A stretch of DNA of 64,000 nucleotides from Salminus brasiliensis (taxonomy: Eukaryota; Chordata; Actinopteri; Characiformes; Bryconidae), in contig NC_132881.1 in NCBI RefSeq assembly GCF_030463535.1, positions 2,641,526 to 2,705,525 of the forward strand, given 5' to 3'. The stretch's first letter is position 1. Each line of letters begins with the position of its first letter. Positions 37,001 through 48,890 of the stretch are shown one piece after another. The translations under genes and the position numbers were made by a program. The notes beneath the pieces were generated by a model that was not told the origin of the DNA, did no database searches, and saw only the letters and a list, made by a program, of their open reading frames with translations.

Positions 37001-37554
37001 CCACCAAAGGCTTGCGGTCATCACCTTTGAGGTATTTGAAGCCCACAGAGAGCTACGAGTCAACAACATCCTACAAGTTCTGTCAGAACCCAGCTAGCTG
37101 TGTCCAGCTGAGCTAAATTGACCAACATGACCAGCCTGACCACCCTGATCCACCAGCATACTGGTGAATTAGCTATCCCAAACTGGTCTAGGGTATGTTT
37201 TGGCCTAGACGACCAGCTCTCCAACCTCCTTGACCACCAAACATCAGCTTAGATTAGCTTGTACTGTATGCTGATTTTTTCCAGTCTGTGCCAGTCTGGT
37301 GCTGGTTTAACTGGTCACCCAGCATAGTTATGTTGGTGACCAGCATACTATTGTCCAAAACACAACATATGCTAGTGTAGCTGCTGATTAGCGGACTTGT
37401 ATGTATGCTTACTGACTAGCATACTAGCGCCCAGAACACAAGAAGCGCTAGTCGATGCCACGGTTCTGCTCAGATGTACCTTAATCCTTCCTATCTAGTT
37501 CTTTATTGGGTTTAATTATGGTTGCACCAGTCCAACTGGTGACTATCACCTCAG

Positions 37555-37760
37555 ATCTCTGCACTACCATCTGGGATACCATAGCAACAACCTAGTAACC
37601 CCCCTAGCAGCCACTAAACACCATAGAAACTGCTGGAAATACCACTGCAGCACCTTGCAACACTGTAACATCCATCTAGAAGGCATTTCACAACCTCATA
37701 GCAACCACCTAGCAACACCATAGTAACCACTAACCACTGGAATACCATAGCAACAGCTGA
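37555..37760. repeat. 'CACCTAGCAACACCATAGCA' minisatellite, second locus
   Basis: Same family as 12660-13410, about eight units. Confidence 0.85.
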
Positions 37761-37769
37761 TAGACGTTG

Positions 37770-38172
37770 GCTGGACTAAGAAGCTCCACCTAGGTTCTAC
37801 AGAAGAACTGTTGTTGGCCTGTAGGAGTTTTTGTGGATCTAATTTCACTGGAACAGGGAACACTGGGAATACTGTCTGCTTGAGTACGAGTCTGGCTCCG
37901 TCACCCATAGCTGCCGGGAAGTGACCAGCCTGTAGAGAACTGCACTGCTGATCGTAATCACACCTCAGTCCGACTCTGAGGTCCAGCAGGATCATCAGTT
38001 CCTTAAAACTTCCCAGTCTGAAGACTGACAGGCCCAGCGCAACACCCGACACTCTGCCCCCGTCCAGAAAAAGCTTCACGCCCTCCGACACTCCGACACG
38101 TCCCCACACCCAAAATAGCCCAGCAGCAGCAGCAGCAGGAGCAGCAGCACGTGATATAAAGTCAAATAACAA
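37770..38172 (-). other. Unrecognised open reading frame
   Basis: About 134 codons open on the minus strand with higher GC than the surroundings: Ala-rich start, then 'VKLFLDGGRVSGVALGLSVF', 'CDYDQQCSSLQAGHFPAAMG' and 'VFPVFPVPVKLDPQKLLQ'. The open frame then runs into a minisatellite (to 37696). Composition resembles real protein, but I do not recognise the family and see no partner exon. It could be an exon of an unknown gene, a pseudogene or chance. Confidence 0.25.
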
Positions 38173-38724
38173 ACTACCAAACTACAAAGACTGAAGAATC
38201 AGCACAAATCACAACCGCAGTAAATAAGCTCACACTGGCTCAGACTCAGCTTTGCTCGGACTGATTCTGGACCAACACCAACAGCCTCGGCTCCTTCCCT
38301 CTGTGCAGAGAAAGAGCTTCACCTTTGCTTGACTTTCGCCATTCCCCAAACAGCTGCTTGTACGCACTACTACCCAACACTGAAAGGACAGAACGGCCCA
38401 TAAGCAGCTTCACTCTATGTACAGCAAGTGTAGGTTTGTGCACACAGCTCACAGAACCAGTGTTGCAGCATCAGTGGATCAAAAATGTTCACTAAAACCA
38501 TATAAACTTCATAAAAAACTAATAAAAAACAATAATAGAAACATTTTAACTCTTAAAAACATTTCTCAAAAAACATTCTGCTTGTTTTAGACATTTATTG
38601 TATATTTTTTTGTATTTTATATTTTATAATTTTGATTTGCTGACCGAATGTCATCTGTCATCATAAAATACACATTTCTGTTTAGTAAAACAGATTAATT
38701 TGCTGCCCAAATGTCATAAAACCC

Positions 38725-38727
<3 letters not shown>

Positions 38728-38794
<67 letters not shown>
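38728..38794. repeat. (AT)n microsatellite
   Basis: About 33 AT units within AT-rich low-complexity DNA (38460-39480). Confidence 0.95.
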
Positions 38795-38797
<3 letters not shown>

Positions 38798-40654
38798 TAT
38801 TCTTTTAGTTTTTACAAATATTTTTGTCTTGAAAAAAGACTTTCCCCTAGTTTATTAAATATTTACACATTTTTTACACTTTATAAACACATCTGTTTAG
38901 CTATTGTTTTTAAATATTTTGTCATCAAAAACATTCTGCTGGTTTCAGATATTCTATTTTTATATATTAATTTTTCTTTATTTAATTTAAATTGCTGACC
39001 AAATTTCATCTGCAACACAGACAAATACAATTAACACATTTCTGTTCAGCAAAAGAGCTTATTTTGCTGCCCAAATGTCATAAAAAAAAACATTTTGGCA
39101 ATTTTTTATATTTCTATGTTTATATTTTAGTTTTTCACAATATTTTTGTAATGAAAAAAAACTTTCCGCTAGTTTAAGATCTTTGTTAAGTATTTAAGTA
39201 TTTACATTTTATAAACAATTACATTTTAAACTAATTTCTGTTAAGCTAGATCACTGAATTTGCTGACCAAATTTTTGTATTCATTTATTTTCATTTATTT
39301 TTGAACACTTTTACACAAAATATCATTAAAAAACATCCGTGTTTTGTTTATATTCATAAAAAATAATGTTTGTTTTCAATTTACTTTTTTTTTTACTATT
39401 TAATTTGCTGACTGAACATCATCAGCAACACAGAAAGGGTTTAGCAAATCTTTGACTGTGCTGATTAAATGCCATCTTCAACATATAAACAATAACAAAC
39501 AGACATCTGCTGAGTGAATCAGCTCAGTTTACTCTTGTCTCACTTTGGCAAGTAAAACCAATTCTGGTTCTAAAAAAAACACAATGATCTAATGAACCAC
39601 AAGGCAATCATAGTTGAGTTGAGTTGCTGACTCAAACAGTTTCCCCACCAGTGTAACTTTTGCTCCACTGTCCAAATACTTACAGACCCAATGTTCATAA
39701 AGAAAACTCAGTGCTACAACTTGACAGGCTTTCATACAAACCTACGACCTCAGGCTCAGCCTGTGACTGTAAGTCAGAAACTCGAATTGCAGTATTTCAT
39801 CCACACATTTGCACAAAAGCTCCAGTCACGCAAGATGGGCTACTCACATGTTGAGAAAAGCGGGGAACGCACAGGCTGTGGAGTCTCCGGTTTCTCAATG
39901 TGCATTGAATGTGGCAGCAACGGGACACACAGCAAGCAATAGTTGGCACAGACTTGATTTGAGCTGCTTTGGGGGGGAATGTATTCGGTGTGGATGATGA
40001 GCCCTCCCACTGGGGGGCTCTAAATATAACCTCCACTCGGCCTGGTTTTGGCACCCTGCCTGCATGCCGGCCTGGGACAGGTTTTTAACAAGACACCCCA
40101 AACAGTCAGGAGTGGGTTGTAAAACAGCTTCCTCAGACCCCTCCAGATCACTCAGACACGACACAGGTGTCCGAGCCGAAGGCCTAGTAAAGCCCTCCAT
40201 GGTGCTAGCACACTAGCATTAGCATTTCCCTGCTCTAACAGGCTTGCTGAAAGGTTTCCTAATCTTCCACATTTACCCCAAATTCAGACTCGGATCGGAC
40301 CACATTTTGTGCTAAAGCTACAAAGCTAATGTTGCTAACAAGTCAAAGAAGTAACCCCACCGATTAGCACAGTGTCAAATCTGACCTTAGGTGAGCTCTA
40401 ATAGACTTGCTGATGTAGTTTCTGACAGTGTCCGAAGTCTCAAGTACAAGGAAGGAACCCAGGCTTCAAGATTCCTGCTATCAGTAGAAGCTAATGGAGC
40501 TCAAATTAGCTTTCCCCTGACCAGGTCGGATAGATCAATACATCGATAGGTCCAGGATCACCAGGTGTAGATCAGATCAGACCAGCGTTTGACCCGTTGA
40601 GACCCATTGAAAGTCTAGTATGTCTAAGCTTTTAATAGGCCAATATCTTCCCTC

Positions 40655-40870
40655 CTTCCAGTACTTTTTGCATGAGGTGGGATGCTGACCATTCAACATC
40701 CTGACCTCAATAGCGATCTTGTCGCTGATTTCAATCAAATCCTCACAGCAATGCTTTTCTGCCCCTGGACAGTTGAGACGGTTACTCCAACAGAAGCAAG
40801 ATAAGCTCTTTTTAATACCCTTGATTTCAGAAGAAACAATGAATGTGTCCCATTACTTTTGTCCATCAGT
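40655..40870. mobile_element. MITE, 5'-truncated copy
   Basis: Right half of the 6225 family: 'CCATTCAACATCCTGACCTC', 'CAATCAAATCCTCACAGCAA', ending 'CATTACTTTTGTCCATCAGT'. Confidence 0.7.
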
Positions 40871-41351
40871 AGAAGCTAATGGAGCGCAAAACTAGCAGCT
40901 GAGGCTAGAAATGTCTTTCCCTGACCAGATCGGACAGATACGTCCATAGATTTAGAACCAGGACAGGAACACTGATAGGTAGGCCACAGTCACGACCACC
41001 AGAGGGCACTGTATCATTATAATGACCCTGATCAGTGTTTGGTAATGCAGCCGTCTCTACTGTCAGCTGATTAATTATCCAACAGGTAATAAATGAATGA
41101 ATCTATATGGACATCTAAAAGGTCATTCAGGCTGCAGCTGGGCAGCACGGTCCATACTCCCTAACCTAACTCTGCACCCTGCACTTAACCACTGGACCTG
41201 GAACTCACAGCCCCGTCACACCGTTCACCACCCAGGACTCTTTCAGCCCACTCTATAAGTGCCTGTATGTAAATAGTAATGTGTAACAGCTGTATATTCG
41301 ATAAATAATATTAATAGCTTCTATATATGAACAGTGTAATAGTATATATTT

Positions 41352-41354
<3 letters not shown>

Positions 41355-41427
<73 letters not shown>
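41355..41427. repeat. (TA)n microsatellite
   Basis: About 36 TA units. Confidence 0.95.
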
Positions 41428-41430
<3 letters not shown>

Positions 41431-41714
41431 CCCAAGGATCAGAACAGCAACTCTGATAGGTCATTTACAGCCTCGGCCACCAGAGGGCACTGTATCTTTG
41501 TTTGACTATAACCATGGGCATTTTCAATGTATCCCTCTCTACTACTATGAGCTAATTATCCAACTGCTAAAGAATTAATGAATCTATATGGACATCTATA
41601 TGTTGTAATTACTGATATGGTTGCTGGAACCTTGTTTATGCACTCGAGAATCTTGTTCGAATCCCAGGTCATGCTGCCTGCCACCAGAATGCTTGAGGGA
41701 GGTGCGGAGAGAGC

Positions 41715-41845
41715 AGAGGCAGGATGTTGATCATCCAACATCCTGACCTCACTAATCTAGTAGAAAGTCTTCTTCCCTGGACAGTACAGACTCCAACAGA
41801 CGCCACAGCAGGTGTCCCAATACTTTTGTCAATATGGTGTAGCTA
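41715..41845. mobile_element. MITE, partial copy with internal deletion
   Basis: 'CATCCAACATCCTGACCTCA' then GGTGTCCCAATACTTTTGTCAATATGGTGTA; same family as 6225-6741. Confidence 0.65.
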
Positions 41846-43483
41846 TGCTGGTGAGCTGGTTGGTCAGCATGGTGTATGTTTTCTTTTTTTTTTTTTTTTG
41901 GAACAGGCTGGTCAACCAGTATGATCAACTTGAGCACACTAGTTCAAGGTCAAGCTGGTTGACTGCTTTGGTCATGCTAGCATACAGCCAGCTTACAACC
42001 CGTACCTGCAATGACCGAGCTTCAACTGGAAAGGCGGCCTGTTATCTCCAGCCGCAGAACCAATGTGTCACTCAAACCAGCAAACCAACAGTGTGCAGGC
42101 TGCCGTTAATGCAGCCTAACTTTCATAAATCCCCCCCGATAATTTTAGGCCACTTTGAGTGACGGGTGGCTTATTTCAGCGAGCGCTGGAGATATCTTAA
42201 GCCTTCTAGGCCCTGAGGCGGGTCAACAGTGGTGCTAGACTGGCAGGTCTGCTACCAAATGACTCTCGCCACGCAAGCCCGCAGTCGTACACCGTCTCTC
42301 TGATAATGAGGACAGCCGCATGGATGGATGGAGGCTTGGATTTGAGGGATAAGGGAACTTCCCTCCACTTTTCTGTGTGGCTAAATCGGAACAAAAAGCG
42401 AGTGTTTCCCGCTCATTAGGCTAATGGAAGGGACAGGGCCAGACCTGAACTGCAGGTGAGGCGGCAGCGAGACAGGCGCCAACGGTGCTTATAAGAAGTG
42501 CCTGAGGAAATGGAAATAAAGAGGTAGAGACAGCCCTCCTTCTCTTTATAGAAGCGACCGGGATGGTTGTTTCTAATAAATAGCGCTGGAGCCAAGTTCG
42601 TGACTTAGATACGGCGGCCTGAGGCAGGGCAAGGAGGCTTTTCCAAAGTTCTTCGGGTTCTCTTCCCTGAAATAGAGGCTAATAGAGGGTCTTTTTAGGC
42701 TTTGTCTAAAAACACACCAGAAGAATTGACTGAGCATCAAGACGAGTGGAAAATGGCCTTCCAGGGGTGTCCAGCACCGCGGTAAGACTTTGATTGGTAT
42801 ATATTTACATAATTTTTACTCTGTATAGTTTACTCAATAACTGGACACCTGTATAGTGAGGCTAGAAGGGAGGTGGGGTTCATAAAAGCTCGAAGCCCCG
42901 AAGCCTAGGCTGCAGTAATTCCTACAGAACCTCCGTACAGTGTTGAGCAGGGGTTCCCAACTCTGGTCCTGGAGATCTACTGCCCTGGAGAGTTCCCCTC
43001 TGAAGGTCTAGATTAGATTAGGGCTGGAGCTAACCTCCGCAGGGTGGTGTATCTCCAGGACCAGGCCAACCCCTATACATTTTATGGCGCTGCTCTAAAG
43101 AACCTGTTTGGAACCATTTATCCGATCAACCAATGTTGATCATTTCCTTTAGCTTTAGCTGGTTTCTGCGCTATATGAAAGGATCTTGGTTTCTGATCCA
43201 GGCAGGGGTGCCCAATCCTACGTCTGCTGAACCACCACCCTGTAGAGCTTAGCTCCAAATCCCAAACCAACACACAATAGTTCCAGGTAAGGAAGACCTT
43301 CAGTGGCATATGGGTATTAGATCCACAGGTGCTGGATCTGAACTTTCCAGGGTGGTAGATCTCCAGAACCTGGACTGGGAACCCCTGTTCTATGACATCG
43401 CTCTAAGGAACCTGCTTTAGCCCCATTCCCTATCAGACGGGCTTTTAGGAATCAGCCAGTGTTATAAATCTGTTTCCCTTAGC

Positions 43484-43937
43484 TGTGGACAAAAGTATTG
43501 GGACACTTCACCTCACATCTCATTCATCGTTTCTTCTGAAATTACGGTATTAAAAAAATGAGTGTATCCTACTTTTGTTGGAGTGACTGTCTCTTCTGTC
43601 CTGGGAAGAAGGCTTTCTACTAGATTTTGGTGTAAGGATTTGATTGCATTCAGCAGCAAGAGCTGATCAGCTGAAATCCTCACCACACCTCGTCCCCAAT
43701 TCATCCCAAAAGTATTGGATGGAGCTCCACCATCCATCATTCCAGAGAACACAGTTCCTCCACTGCTCCACAGCTCAATGCTGCTGGGGGGCTTTATATA
43801 TACCCCTCTATAGAGCCCACGCCTGGCACTAGGCAGCATGGTGCCGATAGGGTCATGTTGTTTATCTGCTCCAGAGAGTCCTATTCTATTGGCAGTACTT
43901 CTTCTCTACAGGGACTAGACAAGCTGTGTGTGTGTTA
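43484..43937. mobile_element. MITE in reverse orientation, abutting GPHB5
   Basis: Starts 'TGTGGACAAAAGTATTGGGA' CAC and runs through TGATTGCATTCAGC to 'TACAGGGACTAGACAAGCTG'. It ends, without its other terminal repeat, four bases before the GPHB5 acceptor at 43941. Confidence 0.75.
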
Positions 43938-43940
43938 CAG

Positions 43941-44139
43941 GTTTTCTCCACTCACTCTGTGCTGGGTGGCATTATCTGTCTGGCTGTGTGCCGGCGGTCA
44001 GGCTGACGTGTCTGCGGTGAATCTGCGAAAGTTCATCGGCTGTGCTGTGAGAGAGTTCAGCTTCATAGCCCAGAAGCCCGGCTGCGGAGGCCTGCAGGTC
44101 ACCACGGACGCCTGCTGGGGGCGCTGCGAGACCTGGGAG
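43941..44139 (+). CDS. GPHB5: GPHB5 (thyrostimulin beta subunit), first visible coding exon
   Basis: Glycoprotein hormone beta-5 is a secreted cystine-knot subunit; with GPA2 it forms thyrostimulin, a TSH-receptor ligand. This exon gives a hydrophobic signal-peptide core (LTLCWVALSVWL), then the mature start with 'RKFIGCAVREFSFIAQKPGC' and 'TTDACWGRCETWE', the CWGRCETWE loop being diagnostic. Acceptor GTGTTACAG, donor GAG|GTGAGG. The initiator Met must come from an upstream exon not identified, or from an ATG at 43855 that is in frame but lies inside a MITE. Four of the ten knot cysteines are here. Confidence 0.92.
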
Positions 44140-45449
44140 GTGAGGCACTGCTGTCTTTTTCACCACCTGGTACTCACACAGAGGCACAGAGTCAGATGGG
44201 GCCAGCTGTGGCTCTTCAGGAGCAGGGTTGGGCACCACTGATATAGATCCATTGCCTTTAGTAAAGAACCCTTAAAGATCTCAGGAAGTGAACTGCTGTA
44301 ACAGCATGTTGTCACTGTCAGAGCTCAACCTGGTCCACTCATTCTCAAATTTGCATATAATGTTTGCATATAAATTAGGCCTAGCATGGACACCCTTGCC
44401 CAGAGCTGGACTACTTTCAGCCAGCAGCTTTTTCAGCACTGTGTAGAAATACTCTCACAAACTGGTTCTGAAAAGCTGAATATTGAATTCAAGGCTAGCA
44501 GGGATTCGCTGCATCAGCACCGAAGTTCACCTAACGTTGCTTTAAATTATTGATGGTGCTCATGTAAACTCATGCAACTCGTTTTTTTAAAGCTTGAGCT
44601 GAGCACTTACTTACTTACGCTGACCCAAATATCCATTTGCTAAAAATAGGAGTAAAATTAAAGTTTAACTGTGGGGAGGTGATAAAACCTGAAACATTCA
44701 TAAAGCCATTCTTCAGGGCCTCTCCGTAATCTCATAAGGCCTCAGAAAGGGAGTGTGAGAACAATCTAGTAATGGTTTTCCAATGACGTTATTGACTGAG
44801 AAGTCAATGTATACAATTACAAACTCCCCGGCCAATTTATTATTTCTTACGTAGCGCTCCCTTGCTGCCGTTCAGCCCGAACTACAGATTTTGATGAATA
44901 GTCCCGACAATATTAAAGCACAGTACGTGTCCAAAGGTTTGTGGGCGCCTGCTTTTTCAGTGTTCTTCTGAATTCAAGGATATTTATAGGACTTAGGTTT
45001 GTCCTACTTTGCTGCAGTAACAGCTTCTACTCTTCTGGGAGGGCTTCACAGCGGATTTTGGAACATGGCTATGAGAAGGATCTGAATGCGTTCAGGCACA
45101 AAAGCACAAAAGCAAAAGTGAGGACAGCTGCTGATGTGGGATGATCAGTTCTGGTCTTCTAGATCATCCCATAGGTACTGCAGTTTAACTCCACCAGCAG
45201 TTGAGGGGCTGTGAACCCCTCTAGGTGATGCTCAGCACTGGGCATGGTGACTCTGCTTGATCTCTTGGCAGTGCTTTTCAATCATGAACACCTCGGTCAG
45301 AAAAAGGGCAGCAAGTAGCTGAAGTCACTAATTAGAAGTGGGGGTTTGGAGATATTTGGGCCTGAAGAACAGTGTCATGTGCAGCTAAGGGTTCCTATCC
45401 TGGGTTCCTTACGTTCCTCACTCCTGGCCTGTCCTCTTGTGGTCTGCAG

Positions 45450-45641
45450 AAGCCTGTCCTGGACCCGCCCTTCATCGAGTCCTACCAGAGGGTGTGCACC
45501 TACAACCAGACACAGTTCATGACTGTCCAGCTGCCCAACTGCTCGGCCGATGTGGATCCCCACTACACCTACCCAGTGGCCCTCAGGTGCAACTGTGGAC
45601 TGTGTGCAACCAGCACTACGGAGTGTATCGCCTCTATTTGA
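45450..45641 (+). CDS. GPHB5: GPHB5 terminal coding exon
   Basis: Begins KPVLDPPFIESYQRVCTYN and continues with VDPHYTYPVALRCNCGLC to 'STTECIASI' and the TGA at 45639-45641. It supplies the last six cysteines, so all ten knot cysteines of the family are present across the two exons. Two N-glycosylation sequons (NQT, NCS) are visible. Acceptor GGTCTGCAG; phase 0 joins exactly with the 44139 donor. The intron is 1,310 bp. Length and end match vertebrate GPHB5. Confidence 0.95.
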   Translation, partial: KPVLDPPFIESYQRVCTYNQTQFMTVQLPNCSADVDPHYTYPVALRCNCGLCATSTTECIASI

Positions 45642-45940
45642 GAGGGTTCCTCATCATTGAGGTGGAGGTTTAGCAGGAAATAGCAGCAAATATGATCGAC
45701 ACTATTTGATCTCATTGTTTTGGTTTATGTAGCAGGTTAGTCAAGGTATGCTGGACGTCTTCAGTTTTACTTGTGTCCATGTTTATAGAGTACCATGTCA
45801 GAAACCTCTAGATAGATAGATTACAGTGCCTGTTGGAGATCACCGAACAGCTCTACACAACGGAGAATAGTGTGTGATGGTTTAGGCCGGTGGTTAGCAT
45901 GATGCTAATTGTTAGAGCATAAGCTATTCTTTAAAAATGG

Positions 45941-45946
45941 AATAAA
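45941..45946 (+). other. GPHB5: Candidate GPHB5 polyadenylation signal
   Basis: A canonical AATAAA sits about 300 bases downstream of the GPHB5 stop codon in AT-rich sequence. No transcript evidence is available here. Confidence 0.5.
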
Positions 45947-46371
45947 GTATATACCAATTTTAACAAATAACGTCATGTCCGACAGTGTAATTAGAGGCGT
46001 GTGTGGTATGCTTACAATGCTTGTTTGCTACATTAGCCTCAATAACTGAAGAAGCAACTTTCAGACACCAAACATGCCTTGGCTGATTGGCTATGTTTAA
46101 AGTCAGCAGAAAATCTATGCAATGTTCTTGGACTGTGCAAATTATTTACTTTACGTCTTGATTAACTGCTCTACAAAGTTCTTAAGCCACTGCTTTACGC
46201 TTTATGTTTGACTATATCCTGTATGAAAGCATGAGGAGAGATGGGCGAGTGAGCATTTGTTTGTTACAGCCTGAAATAATAAAAGGGGAGGAAACTGGTC
46301 AGCTGTAAATGTGTTATTATTATAAGACATTCATTTCTCCACATACCTGTTTAAACTGACCTACCCAGTGG

Positions 46372-46428
46372 ACCTACCCAGTGGCCCTCAGGTGCAACTG
46401 TGGACTGTGTGCAATCAGCACTACGGAG
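46372..46428 (+). pseudogene. Duplicated fragment of GPHB5 terminal exon
   Basis: 57 bases nearly identical (one C-to-T change, Thr to Ile) to 45567-45623 in GPHB5. Includes 'AGGTGCAACTGTGGACTGTG'. No flanking exon, so nonfunctional. Confidence 0.85.
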
Positions 46429-46513
46429 AATGCTGGTCTTAGAGCACCTTCAATACAGATCAAGTAAAAGCTGCCATATTATTTATATTATAGAGGGAAG
46501 GAGATTAAATGGC
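46429..46513. repeat. 85-bp direct duplication, copy 1
   Basis: Nearly identical to 47112-47196: 'AATGCTGGTCTTAGAGCACC' through TATAGAGGGAAGGAGATTAAATGGC. Confidence 0.85.
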
Positions 46514-47111
46514 CACTCTGGGTCATGTGGAAGAGGCTAAGACCTGTACCCTCAGTTTAAACTGACCAACCTGTGGTCAAAAAGCCCACGCATTTTATCT
46601 CGCAATAATCACCAAACATGTTCTCATCATCCTGGGGGACACAAAGAGATGAATCTAGCTGCTAATGGCAATTACGGGGCTCAAGCACATTTAACTCTAT
46701 GAGGCCTAATGTGGTTTAAGCCTATGAGGCCTAGTCTAGTTTGGGAATTTGAGAAAAAGGGATAAGTGATGGTCAGTCTGAGGTTATTAGAAGATCTCCA
46801 GATGTTTCCATACCCACTTTTCACAGGCCTCACAGCGGCCGTTCTCTCTGCACAATGGAAATGTTTTTTTAATGGTGTAAACCAGCTACCAGAAGAGTTT
46901 CCATGTGTGCCTATTCAGACTTCTCTGAAAAATAGATCAAGTGGGTGGAATCCATCATCACTTTCTGAGGGCTACCATGTTTCCTTATAAAAGACAAGGC
47001 TGTTGTTCTTGTTGGATGCGCTGTGTTTTTTGGCACAAGCTTATTCGGAGCAGTTTCGAGTGGTGAGGGCTTCTTACAGGATTTCTGACACCGGCGGAGT
47101 AAACCTCTAAA

Positions 47112-47196
47112 AATGCTGGTCTTACAGCACCTTCAATACAGATCAAGTAAAAGCTGCCATATTATTTATATTATAGAGGGAAGGAGATTAAATGGC
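47112..47196. repeat. 85-bp direct duplication, copy 2
   Basis: Partner of 46429-46513, about 680 bases away, same orientation. Confidence 0.85.
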
Positions 47197-47414
47197 AATA
47201 GCTATAAAGGTCTATAAATGTAGATGTAATAGTGTCTATGTAGGTGTAGTGAGGCCTTGTGAACACTGCTCTTCAGTAAAGTACCTTTTCCAGTAAAGCA
47301 ACCTTTTGCCTCTAATGCCCTTTTCTTGAAGGTTCCTCCACAGTTTCAGTTGAAGAACCTTCTCAGGTTTCTCAGTGTACAGCTGGATCAGAGTAGTTAG
47401 ATCAGTGCTGATCT

Positions 47415-47417
<3 letters not shown>

Positions 47418-47462
<45 letters not shown>

Positions 47463-47463
47463 T
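47418..47463. repeat. (GA)n microsatellite
   Basis: About 22 GA units. Confidence 0.95.
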
Positions 47464-48639
47464 GACTCCGGCTCAGGAAAGTCGTGCCGTCGTTTCTCCT
47501 CTCTGTCTTCATGCCTGAAGAGGTAAGAGTCCGCTGGGTTGGAATGAGGGCTGACAGCACTGCCTCTGCTGCTCTGGGCACACACACACTGAGTGTTACT
47601 TCACCACTGAGGGGTTAATAATGGAAGAGTGGTTTCATTCACACTACTTTAGCACAGAGTGTGTGTGACAGACAGAGTGAGACAGAGACACTCACTCATT
47701 CACTTCCTCCATCACTCAGTCACTCATTCACTTGTGGAGTCACTCTGATAGACTGTAATGTACAGTAGGGAAGCTAGGGGGCATTAACCCTTCTGATTGC
47801 TTCCCTGTGGTGCAGCAAGCGAAGATTAGAGAAAGCATAAGGGTTCCATCAGTCGATGGATCAAAGATCGCTTCCAGACTCATTAATTAAAAGAGTGATC
47901 GGTAACCGCAGTCCTATTACACACTCCACTGCACAGAGCGCTGACCACAACCTGCTCCTGCTCATCGGCCACTCACTAAAAACCTGCAGACTCCCCCCTT
48001 TCCCAACGGCACTGCACCACCCTGTTCCTACATAACGGCGTCCTCCACGGAAACCTGTCCACAGCGGTCATCATTAGCGTAATGCTGTTACAGTGCGTCG
48101 TACAGACACTGCTGATAAGTGATTTAGCAACTCACTAATGCACGAATGATGAGAAAAGCTTCTCTGCACTTCCACCCCACCAACCGCTCAAGAGGAACAC
48201 GCCAGCGTTCTTCGCTTTCCCCTCAAACTGAAGTCCCAGAGATCAGTTACGTAATCCTTCACAACCCAAAAGGCTCATTACACAGCATCAGAAATATTAA
48301 TTTTAGAGAATTAGCGGCTCTTTAGACTGCTGCTTATTATTACCCTCTATAAAGCCTGCTCGGAAAAGCCATTAACAGAGTAAATCAGCTCAAAATCTAA
48401 TTTACACACTTTTACCTCCGAATGCAGCCGGGCAGCCAAGCCATGCCTGTGGCCTAAAGTTCAGCCACTGGAGCTTTTAGCTTAATGTAGGTCATAAACA
48501 ATTTGCTAACTGCATGTCTATATTCATCACACACTCTGTTTATTAATCTCTAATATACTCGAATATGTGGATTTTGGCACTGTATGACACAGGTGTGGAC
48601 CAAATTTGACACTAGTGAGGGTGGAGACCAACACACGTC

Positions 48640-48890
48640 CCCTCTGACACATGTTCAGCCAACCAACGGGTCTTCTTCGAACCACCGCTGATGCAACATC
48701 ACCGGGCTTCCAACTGACTCGCTTGGAGGGAAGCGCCGTATACGGCCAGTGGAGCGATGTTGGGGGATGGTGCCATCTACCCACCCTGGAGACAACAAGG
48801 CCGATTGTGCTCTCCCAGGGCCACGGCTGCCGATGACTAGCAGCATGCCCTGGGTTCGAGCCGGGACTCGCCCTATTACACTTGCACTCA
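48640..48890. mobile_element. SINE-like copy
   Basis: Reverse-oriented relative of the 5140 repeat: 'TACCCACCCTGGAGACAACA' GGCC and B-box-like GGGTTCGAGCCGGGACTC. Confidence 0.55.

Larger units (their letters stand above)
34050..43483. other. SYNE2-GPHB5 spacer, repeat-rich
   Basis: Upstream region of SYNE2 (and of GPHB5, since the two are divergent). It must hold the SYNE2 5' noncoding exon(s) and promoter, but none could be placed. It contains an unrecognised open frame (37770-38172), minisatellite 37555-37760, (AT)n at 38728-38794 and 41355-41427, partial MITEs at 40655-40870 and 41715-41845, and an AT-rich low-complexity stretch 38460-39480. Confidence 0.7.
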
